DNA from: Branchiostoma floridae
Lineage: Eukaryota > Chordata > Leptocardii > Amphioxiformes > Branchiostomatidae
NCBI RefSeq assembly: GCF_000003815.2
Contig: NC_049990.1
Coordinates: 16,969,911-17,033,910 of the forward strand
Reading direction: 5' to 3'
Length of the DNA: 64,000 nt
The first letter of the stretch is position 1; each line of letters begins with the position of its first letter. Under the pieces are notes generated by a model, which made no database searches, was not told where the DNA came from, and was given only the letters and a program-made list of their open reading frames with translations. Shown piece after piece: positions 46,129-64,000 of the stretch. Both the position numbers and the translations under genes were made by a program.

Positions 46129-47424
46129 AAACTTCAGATATATCGTGAAGTGCACGCAAATAGTGCTACCCGATAAGATGACTTTTAATCATTAACTGTG
46201 AGGTAATCCCTTTTCTGTATACACGTTAAACAAACATTGCAGAGATATAGCATTTTGACCTTTGGCACGTTAGTCAAGCTGGCGTCAATTTTGACAATTA
46301 AGCGTCTTTCTCAGTATTTTGGCAGTCCATGTCATCCAGAGAATGTCATCCATAAAAAGCACTTACAGTAGAATCAACATATACTAATTATGTGCTAAAT
46401 ACTAATGTAAACATGAGCATTACAATGTATAGATTATGCAAATTTGTAAGACATTTGAATAATTTTTCTTTAGAAATCTGTAGATATCTCATACAAGTAT
46501 GGGATCTAAGAAAATCTCGTTGTTGAATATTGAGTAGTCAAAGACATATAACAGTTAGCCAGGGTTGAAATAAAATTGTACCCCTGACAAAATGTTGAAA
46601 TCTATGTAACCACAAAGGCTGAACACACCGCACACTATACGTGTGTTTTTAGTCTCATCTTTGTTGACTTTGGAATCGACAAATGGCATTAATTGCACAG
46701 CATCACAATCCGTTTTCCTTTTTGCAATCTACGTTCGCGAACTACATGCTTCTTTGTATAAGTTTGTTTTGCAAGGCATGAGGAGGCCAGTGGATGCGCG
46801 AGTGAAAGTTTGGTAGCAAAGATTTTGTTTTTTCAGCAGACGAAAATTTATGGACGGGTGGATGTCGTGTGGCCTTAAAGGCATATGGTGTAATTCTAGT
46901 TCCTTTCTGATATACGTTATATAGTCACAAGGGGGCGCTTCTATACTATGTTTGCACTAAATGGTTTCTAAGTTGCAAGCGGACTTTTTTTCTGTGACAT
47001 CACAATCAGAATCGAGTACATCACTCATATGAAATAAGGAACAGCCCATGTTCGTTACCCCGCGCAAATGGTTTTAAATATTTGCCTGCGTCAACAACGA
47101 AATTATCCGCTGAACAATCTAGCTAAAGACGCGTACGCGTGAGAACTCATTCAGTTATTTGTGTACTTATCCTGTTTACCTATCGCTATGGCCTCATACA
47201 AACATCAGACACCTATGGTACGTCGACCATGATTGGTCCAAAAACGGACCAACATCGTGCGCACTGCCAATCGTACCTCTGCTTGTATGGTGGAAAAATT
47301 GTTTTTGCAACTCAGTCACTGACCTAGATACAATGCAATCAGACTAATAGACTGAATCATTACGTGTTTAACCTTTGGTCACTCCTAAGAGCAGTCGACA
47401 AAGTCTGGAAAGAAGCGTAACAGC
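46129..47424. other. UGT A-B spacer (duplicated)
   Basis: 3' flank of copy A and 5' flank of copy B. It is almost identical to 49710-51012, and its right part also matches 43130-43785, so it marks the ~3.6-kb duplication unit. The short frames in it (47139-47347) are part of the duplicated upstream region. The sequence 'acctatggtacgtcgaccatgattggtcc' contains a CCAAT box in reverse. Confidence 0.6.
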
Positions 47425-49091
47425 ATGGAGATCGGGCAGAAGCTTCGATTTTCAACCTTTCTGCTGGTTCTACTGAGTCTTCTGATCAGAAGCAGCGCAG
47501 AGAAGGTTCTTCTGGTACCTCCGCCAGTGGGAGACAGCCATTGGATGGCCCTGGCCAAAATTGGTCGTGCTTTGGTGGATCATACGGTCGCGGTCGTGAT
47601 CCCACAGGGCACTGTAGAAAAACACAGGGCAGAGTGGCCCGACTTTCAGTTTGAGGCATTCCAAGACCAAGGAACCCAAGCAAGGCTCAGGGCAATAGAA
47701 GAACAGGCTTTCTCCTCGGCTGGGAAATTGTCTTCCTTTGAGGCTGCAAATGTATTCTACGCTAAGTCAGGAGAGATAGTGAAACACTGTGCCCTACTTC
47801 TGGGTGACAGTAAGCTGGTACATCGACTTAGGGCATCCCAGTACAGTGTGGTGATTTCTGACCCATTTTTTCCTTGCGGCGCTATCCTCTCAGCCCATCT
47901 AGGCATCCGGGTCCCTCACATCGCCGTTATGCGCGGAGATCCGTACTTCCTTGACGAAAGAGCTACAGGTGTACCGACCCCTCTGTCGTACGTACCATCT
48001 ATAGTTACCGACTTTACCGATGATATGACCTTTGGACAACGAGTTCAGAACGTTATCGTATCTACTCTTCTACCATTGGTGGCACAGTCTATTGTGAGTA
48101 GCGCATTTGACGGACTGGTCCGTACCTACGTCGGTAAGGAGGAAACTATTCAGAGCGTGACGTCACGTACGGACTTGTGGCTCTATCGAACCGACGATGT
48201 GCTGGATTTTCCTCGTCCCAGCATGCCCAACATGGTTCAAGTTGGAGGACTGAATGTCGGTGAAGCAGCCCCCCTTACCAAGGTGAGTTCTTATACTACA
48301 AAATGAACTCGCTAGGCGAATAGGAACAACTGCCTGTAATAATGTTACAACGCTTTAATTCAACAATGATGGATGTCTATCGAGATGAAGAGAACTTACT
48401 TCGAATGATTCATCTCTCCACAGGACATGGAAGCGTTTGTCCAGAGCTCTGGAGACGATGGAGCGATTGTCGTTAGTTTCGGGTCGATAGTTAAGACGAT
48501 GTCGACAGAGAGGCAAGAAGTCTTCGCGGCAGCCTTCGCCCGACTCCGGCAGAAGGTGGTGTGGCGGTACGTGGGAGAGAAGCCGACCGGTCTGGGAAAC
48601 AACACCAGACTACTGGCCTGGCTACCTCAGAACGACTTGCTGGGTAAGATGAATATCCTCATTATACGTCCAACAAAATTTTAAGAAGTTATCTAAGAAA
48701 AAGAGCACCCAATCTTCATGGGTATCTAGCTACCTGTCTATATATGTATATTAAAAGATGATTTGCTGTATACTTTCTTTATTTGTTGTAGCCCACCCAA
48801 AGACCCGAGCCTTCATCACTCACGCTGGGTCGAACGGCCTGTATGAGGCCCTGCACCACGGTGTGCCCATGGTCTGTCTGCCGCTGTTCGGGGATCAGCC
48901 CGCCAACGCCGCCCGGGTGGTGGCCAGGGGACTGGGGGTGAAGTTGGACTTCAGCACGGTCACCTCCGACCAGTTGTACCAGGCCATTCTTCATGTCGTC
49001 ACCAACACAAGGTACTCCTGATGTCACATCGATGTACAGGACTTGATACACTGAACTATAGATACATATAAACACACAAACATAAACACAC

Positions 49092-49126
<35 letters not shown>

Positions 49127-49709
49127 ACAGAAATACACACACAAAAACCACGCGTACGTATTTACAGACTCACACACAAACATACACAAACACACACGCA
49201 AACACACACACACACACTCAGTGCGTCCAGTTTCATTTTCTTCATCACCTATCTTTGACGATAAGAATTTAGAAATTGAATTTGGCATCGAAGAATAACT
49301 GTTGCTTTATCATTTAGTAAGGCGTTGCATTAACGAAGTGGGTTAGTCTAGTCTTCCACCAAGTTAAACCATAACAGAGATAAACCCTAATATTCTTCAT
49401 AATCTCTTTTGTTTTCTGAATGACAGCTACCGTGAGACGGCAGCCCGCCTGTCCCGCCTGCGACGTGACCAGCCCCTGTCACCCATGGAGCGGGCCGTCT
49501 GGTGGATAGAACACGTCATCAAACATGGCCGCCTGCCCCATCTCCGCGCACGCGCCGTGGAGCTGCCGTGGTACCAGTACTACCTGCTGGACGTGGCCGC
49601 GTTCCTGCTAGCCGTGTGTGCAGCTGTCCTGGGTACCGTGTGGTACAGCTGTTTGTTCATCTGTAGGAAGATTTGCTGTAAAGGTGAAGCCAAGCTGAAG
49701 TCTCAGTAG
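47425..49709 (+). CDS. UDP-glycosyltransferase, tandem copy B
   Basis: Exons 47425-48282, 48424-48643, 48792-49011 and 49427-49709 give 526 residues. Compared with A and C it lacks six bases after the codons ALVD (KG missing), shortening the loop after the first helix of the acceptor domain. The catalytic DSHWM and VVISDP motifs, WLPQNDLLAHPKTRAFITH, HHGVPMVCLPLFGDQ, the C-terminal membrane span and KLKSQ are all present. From about 48001 through intron 1 and into exon 2 it is virtually identical to A (the intron differs at one base). It has the most canonical donor loop of the three and is the best candidate for an active enzyme. Confidence 0.9.
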
Positions 49710-51012
49710 AAACTTCAGATATATCGTGAAGTGCACGCAAATAGTGCTACCCGATAAGATGACTTTTAATCATTAACTGTGAGGTAATCCCTTTTCTGTA
49801 TACACGTTAAACAAACAATGCAGAGATATAGCATTTTGATCTTTGGCACGTTAGTCAAGCTGGCGTCAATTTTGACAATTAAGCGTCTGTCTCAGTATTT
49901 TGGAAGTCCATGTCATCCAGAGAATGTCATCCATAAAAAGCACTTACAGTAGAATCAACATATACTAATTATGTGCTAAATAATAATGTAAACATGAGCA
50001 TTACAATGTATAGATTATGCAAATTTGTAAGAAATTTGAATAATTTTTCTTTAGAAATCTGTAGATATCTCATACAAGTATGGGATCTAAGAAAATCTCG
50101 TTGTTGAATATTGAGTAGTCAAAGACATATAACAGTTAGCCAGGGTTGAAATAAAATTGTACCCGTGACAAAATGTTGAAATCTATGTAACCACAAAGGC
50201 TGAACACACCGCACACTATACGTGTGTTTTTAGTCTCATCTTTGTTGACTTTGGAATCGACAAATGGCATTAATTGCACAGCATCACAATCCGTTTTCCT
50301 TTTTGCAATCTACGTTCGCGAACTGCATGCTTCTTTGTATAAGTTTGTTTTGCAAGGCATGAGGAGGCCAATGGATGCGCGAGTGAAAGTTTGGTAGCAA
50401 AGATTTTGTTTTTTCAACAGACGAAAATTTATGGACGGGTGGATGTCGTGTGGCCTTAAAGGCATATGATGTAATTCTAGTTCCTTTTTGATATACGTTA
50501 TATAGTCACAAGGGGGCGCTTCTATACTATGTTTGCACTAAATGGTTTCTAAGTTGCTAGCGGACTTTTTTTTCTGTGACATCACAATCAGAATCGAGTA
50601 CATCACTCATATGAAATAAGGAACAGCCCATGTTCGTTACCCCGCGCAAATGGTTTTAAATATTTCCTGCGTCAACAACGAAATTATCCGCTGACCAATC
50701 TAGCTAAAGACGCGTACGCGTGAGAACTCATTCAGTTATTTGTGTACTTATCCTGGTAACTTATCGCTTATCGCTATGGCCTCATGCAAACATCAGATAC
50801 CTATGGCACGCCGGCCATGATTGGTCCAAAAAAGGACCAACATCGTGCGGACTGCCAATCGTACCTCTGCTTGTATGGTGGAAAAATTGTTTTTGCAACT
50901 CAGTCACTGACCTAGATACAATGCAATCAGACTAATAGACTGAATCATTACGTGTTTAACCTTTGGTCACTCCTAAGAGCAGTCGACAAAGTCTGGAAAG
51001 AAGCGTAACAGC
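49710..51012. other. UGT B-C spacer (duplicated)
   Basis: Near-identical to 46129-47424. The low divergence over 1.3 kb of non-coding DNA shows that the B-C duplication or a later conversion is recent. Confidence 0.65.
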
Positions 51013-51934
51013 ATGGAGATCGGACAGAAGCTTCGATTCTCCACCTTTCTGTTGGTTCTACTGGGTCTTCTGATCAGACACAGAAGCAGCGCAGAGAAGG
51101 TTCTTCTGGTACCTCCACCAGTGGGCGACAGCCACTGGATGGCTCTGGCCAAAATTGGTCGTGCTTTGGTGGATAAAGGTCATACGGTCGCGGTCGTGAT
51201 CCCACAGGACACTGTAGAAAAACACCGTGCAGAGTGGCCTGACTTTCAAGTTGAGGCATACCAAGACCAAGGAACCCACGTAAGGCTCAAGGAAATACAA
51301 GAAAAAGATTTCTCTACGGCCGGGAAATTGTCTATTTTTGAGTTTGCAAATTTATTCTACATTACGTCAGAAGTGTTAATGGAACACTGTGCCCTACTTC
51401 TGAGTGACCATAAGCTGGTACATCGACTTAGGGCATCCCAGTACAGTGTGGTAATTTATGACCCCATTTCTCCTTGCGGCGCTATCCTCTCAGCCCATCT
51501 AGACATCCGGGTCCCTCACATCGCCGTTTTGCGTTTAGATTTCTTCCTTGACGAAAGAGGTACAAGTGTACCAATCCCTCTGTCGTACGTACCATCTCTA
51601 GGTTTTGATTTTAGCGATGATATGACCTTTGGACAACGAGTGCAGAACGTTATCGTATCCACTCTTCTACCATTGGTAGTATACCCTACTGTGAGTAGCA
51701 CATATGACGAACTGGTCCGTAGCTACGTAGGTTAAAGAAGGAAACTATTCAAAGCGTGACGTCACGTACGGACGTGTGGCTTTATCGAACCGACAATGTG
51801 CTGGATTTTCCTCGTCCCAGCATGCCCAACATGGTTCATATTGGAGGACTGAATGTCCGTGTGGCCACCCCCCTAACTGAGGTGAGTTCTCATACAAGCT
51901 AGGCGAATAAGAGCTACATACCACTACCTACAGC

Positions 51935-52235
51935 GTCGTGTGTGGCGTAACTGGTTCGGTTCGGAATCTAAAGGTCCCGAGTTCGATACTCACCATGCCC
52001 CCGACGTTATGCTCTTGGGAAAGGCACTTTACACGATCTTCCTCACTATACTAAGGTGTAACAATTGGTACCTGACTTCGGTCGGGGAGGTAAAAGAAAA
52101 GACCACCTTTTCCTTCTGTCTGTACCGTTTATGTGGCACTGTTGAAAGACGTTATAAACTTGAGTGCAGTGCCACATTGTCCTCGTCTGTCCAAAAGCAA
52201 ATTATAAAAAACTACTTTGATAACGTTAAAACGCT
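51935..52235 (+). mobile_element. tRNA-derived SINE in intron 1 of UGT C
   Basis: Starts with a tRNA-like head ('gtgtggcgtaactggttcgg', B-box-like 'gagttcgatactc'). The body contains 'cccttgggaaaggcac'-like, 'acctgacttcggtcgggga' and 'tatgtggcactgt', and the tail 'tccaaaagcaaattat'. The same body, in reverse, is at 59640-60010. Absent from copies A and B. Confidence 0.7.
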
Positions 52236-52255
52236 AATTCGAAATTGATGGATAT

Positions 52256-52380
52256 AGAGATGAAGAAAGCTTGATTCGGATAATTCATCTCCACACAGAA
52301 AATGAAAGCGTTTGTCTTTAGAGATGAAGAAAACTCACTTTAGATGATTCATCTCTCCACAGGACATGGAGTCGTTTGTC
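52256..52380 (+). repeat. Duplicated intron-exon junction in UGT C
   Basis: 'agagatgaagaaa...gat.attcatct' plus 'cacag' plus 'atg.a..cgtttgtc' occurs twice in tandem (52256-52313 and 52319-52380). Only the second copy leads into the open exon 2; the first is a decoy acceptor. Confidence 0.6.
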
Positions 52381-52736
52381 CAGAGCTCTGGAGACGATGG
52401 ATTGATTGTCGTCAGTTTCGGGTCGATGGTCAAGACGATGTCTATTGAGAGGCTTGAAGTCTTTGCATCATCCTTCGCCCGACTCCGACAGAAGGTGGTG
52501 TGGCGTTACGTGGGAGAGAAGCCGGCCGGTCTGGGCAACAACACCAAACTACTGGCCTGGCTACCTCAGAACGACTTGCTGGGTAAGATTGATATTCTCA
52601 TTATTAAGTCCAACAAAACATTGAGAAGTATCTGAGAATACATCTGTAATACAGGACTACCTTAAATTACTTAATAGCTATATCCCTGTCTAAGCCAAGA
52701 GCACCAAACTTTCATGGATTTCTTGTCTGTAATCAT

Positions 52737-52868
52737 GTAATAGTGGGGTTCAAGGACTGCTAACCTGGCCATGCCAAAGTTGTAATCTAGCGGCCTGGAG
52801 TCGGCGAGGGTTCGAATCCCGGGAACCAGGATATTGTTTCTGTTTCTACTCGCCTCTCTAGTTGTTTC
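52737..52868 (+). mobile_element. 132-bp SINE-like insert with 6-bp target duplication
   Basis: Flanked by 'aatcat' (52731-52736 and 52869-52874), and absent from the same intron in copies A and B. It contains 'gagggttcgaatcccgggaa', a good RNA polymerase III B-box with paired T-stem sequence. Confidence 0.65.
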
Positions 52869-53333
52869 AATCATATATTCCACTCAGGCTAGGATTTCCT
52901 ACCTGTCTATGTACATCAGGCACATTTTAAAGATGATTTGCTATATACCTTCTGTATTTGCTGTAGCCCACCCAAAGACCCGAGCCTTCATCACTCACGC
53001 TGGGTCGAACGGCATGTACGAGGCCCTGCACCACGGCGTGCCCATGGTCTGTCTGCCGCTGTTCTCGGATCAGCCCGCTAACGCCGCCCGGGTGGTGGCC
53101 AGGGGCCTGGGGGTGAAGTTGGACTTCAGCACGGTCACCTCCGACCAGTTGTACCAGGCCATTCTTCATGTCGTCACCAACACAAGGTACTCCTGATGTC
53201 AGGTGAATGTACGATGTAGAGGAAGTGATACACTGAACTATAGATACATATAAACACACACACAAACATAAACACACACACTGACAGAAATACAAACACA
53301 CAAACACCATGCTTACGCATTTACACATTCGCC

Positions 53334-53370
<37 letters not shown>

Positions 53371-53849
53371 GTGCGTCCAGGTTCATTTTCTTTATCACCT
53401 ATCTTTGATGAAGTGTGGTAAGTTGGCATCGAAGAATAATTGGTGCTTATCATTTAGTAACGCGTTGCATTAACGAAGTGGGGTCACCTTGACTTCCACC
53501 AAGTTGAACCATAACAGTGATAAACCCTAATATTCTTCACAATCTCTTTTGTTTTCTGAATGGCAGCTACCAAGAGACGGCAGCCCGCCTGTCCCGCCTG
53601 GACCATGACCAGCCCCAGTCACCCATGGAGCGGGCCGTCTGGTGGATAGAACATGTCATCAAACATGGCCGCCTGCCCCATCTCCGCGCACGCGCCGTGG
53701 AGCTGCCGTGGTACCAGTACTACCTGCTGGACGTGGCCGCGTTCCTGCTGACCGTCTGTGCAGCTGTCCTGGGTACCGTGTGGTACAGCTGTTCGTTCAT
53801 CTGTGGGAAGATTTGCTGCAAAAGTGGCGCCAAGCTGAAGTCTCAGTAG

Positions 53850-54723
53850 ACACTTCAGATATATCTAGGAGTATGCAAATAGTGCTACCCGATAAGATGA
53901 CTTTTAATCATTAACTGTGAGGTAATCCCTTCTTTGTATACACGTCAAACAATGTATTGATATAGTAGGTTGACATTTGGCACGTTATAATGATGGATGG
54001 AAAGTCACACAAAGAAAGACGAAGCTGATGCCTGGGACTAAGCACTTAGTAAAACTAATCAAGTAAAGTGGTCTCTACCTAATGGTCTTACTCTACATTT
54101 TAAAGTTGCCAACATACTTCTTTTTAAAGCAACGGTACAAGTCTTTAAATTTTCAATTTTTGTAGTATAATTTAGCGGTTTCATGAAAAAAAAACTTAAG
54201 CATAAAATTAAAGCTTACAATCAGTCGTAGTTTTTATGTAAGATTAAATAGGAAAGGACGCAAGCATTGAAAATTCTTCTAGTTCAGTTCAAGTCATCGT
54301 GTTTGATATGCCTACTGGAAGCATACAGTGAAGTGTTTGATTTTTGAAATAGCTCTATAATTGAATTGAAATCTGTTAAAATTTCTTTAAAAAACAAAAA
54401 CAAATGAACAATAGTCAGTGATTGTTTCGAATACAATATAAACAAATGAACAATAGTCAGTGAATGTTTCGAATACAATATAATCTCTGTCAACGTAATA
54501 TCAATACACTTGCTGTCGTAGCATCATCTGGGTACAAAATTAAAGATAAACAAATAAATACATATTTATAGATAGATGGATGGATGGATGGATGGATGGA
54601 TGGATGGATGGATGGATGGATGGATGGATGGATGGATGGATGGATAGATAGATAGATAGATAGATAGATATAAACGGACATTTGAACAAAATAGCCCAGA
54701 ACTTGCAATGGTTAACTTGATTG
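53850..54723. other. Spacer between convergent UGT C and ABCC5-like genes
   Basis: The first ~130 bases match the 3' flanks of the other UGT copies. Two direct copies of 'aaacaaatgaacaatagtca' with 'cgaatacaatata' lie at 54401-54435 and 54438-54483. No gene is seen. Confidence 0.6.
54570..54670. repeat. (GGAT)n-(GATA)n microsatellite
   Basis: About 18 GGAT units followed by about seven GATA units, just downstream of the ABCC5-like stop codon. Confidence 0.95.
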
Positions 54724-63557
<8,834 letters not shown>

Positions 63558-63734
63558 CTGGGGGATAGAAGAGGTGCATGAACTACATTCATTTAGAGGT
63601 TCAAATTACACAATACAAGCTGACTTGAGGCAGGTGCAGGTACTGGGAAAAATAGGTGCTGGGAAAGATTTTGTTATTTCGTTCCAGAAACCCACTTCAC
63701 TTATATATAGACCTTTCGTTGTTCAGCATTACTC

Positions 63735-63885
63735 CTGGCTCTGTGTGTGTCTGTGTATGTTTGTGTATGTGTGTCTGTGTGTGTGTGCGTGTTTGTGTGT
63801 TTGTGTCTGCATGTATGTCTGTAATTATCTCCGTGTGTCTGTCTGTGCGTATGTGTATATGTCTGTGCATATGTGTGTGTGTGTT

Positions 63886-63920
<35 letters not shown>

Positions 63921-63985
63921 TGTGTGAGTGTGTGTGCGTGTTTGTGTGTTTGTGTCTGCATGTATGTCTGTAATTATCTCCGTGT
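63735..63985. repeat. TG-rich microsatellite
   Basis: 'tgtgtgtgtctgtgtatg' type sequence at the right end of the window, partly duplicated ('tgcgtgtttgtgtgtttgtg' with 'tctgcatgtatgtctgtaat' at 63786-63826 and again at 63936-63976). It lies in an ABCC5-like intron. The Cys/Val-rich ORFs are artefacts. Confidence 0.85.
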
Positions 63986-64000
63986 GTCGGTCTGTACGTA

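Larger units (their letters stand above)
51013..53849 (+). pseudogene. UDP-glycosyltransferase, tandem copy C, frameshifted
   Basis: Exon parts 51013-51881, 52363-52582, 52967-53186 and 53567-53849 correspond to the four exons of A and B, with intact splice sites. After the codons for VRSYVG (51735) two extra bases create TAA and shift the frame; deleting them would restore the family sequence through to the donor. The truncated product (240 residues) has the signal peptide and the catalytic His but no donor-sugar domain. The Asp motif reads VVIYDP. Intron 1 carries a SINE and a duplicated acceptor region; intron 2 carries a second SINE-like insert. A sequencing error at 51735 cannot be excluded, because exons 2-4 remain open. 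Confidence 0.8.

Noticed and set aside
63574-63973. Cys/Val-rich ORFs at the right end
   Set aside because: Translations of the TG microsatellite.

Overview
The window is animal nuclear DNA, most probably from a lancelet (Branchiostoma). The reasons are short exons with GT/AG junctions inside repeat-rich, AT-rich introns; a nephrocystin-3-like TPR protein of the type expanded in amphioxus; a tRNA-derived SINE with a lancelet-like body; and many diverged 'aataactcaagaa'-type repeats. The species is inferred from style, not from a database match. Exon boundaries below come from reading splice signals and checking that codon phases join.

Layout. 0.3-3.8 kb holds relics on the minus strand: the 3' end of a carbohydrate-sulfotransferase-like gene next to a foldback element, and a broken copy of a TPR gene split by a LINE fragment with a 6-bp target duplication. 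4.7-16.2 kb (minus) holds a six-exon gene for a type II membrane C-type lectin: a tyrosine-bearing cytoplasmic tail, one membrane segment, a Thr/Pro mucin-like stalk built from 21-bp repeats, and a C-type lectin domain. 16.2-29 kb is mostly repeats (a ~186-bp satellite, a 64-bp minisatellite, microsatellites). It also has one unrecognised coding-like exon (21.98-22.7 kb, minus) and a possible membrane exon. 28.99-29.96 kb is a segmental duplicate of 42.33-43.09 kb; each copy carries the same first exon, intact at 43 kb and broken at 29.8 kb. 29.8-32.1 kb (plus) holds the other exons of that unrecognised gene.

33.3-37.3 kb (minus) encodes a protein with a bacterial-type nucleotidyltransferase motif followed by 14 nearly identical 42-residue TPRs. 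Its upstream exon is built of 18-residue repeats, one with an in-frame TAG. 43.8-53.85 kb (plus) is a tandem array of three four-exon UDP-glycosyltransferase genes in ~3.6-kb units; the third has a frameshift. 54.7-63.56 kb (minus) is the C-terminal half of an ABCC5-like ABC transporter in 14 phase-consistent exons; its 5' half lies beyond the window.

Functional links. The UGT array (conjugation in the ER) and the ABCC transporter (export of conjugates) lie tail to tail, less than 1 kb apart. The lectin and the NTase-TPR protein look like recognition or regulatory proteins of rapidly diversifying families, but no function is proven from sequence alone.
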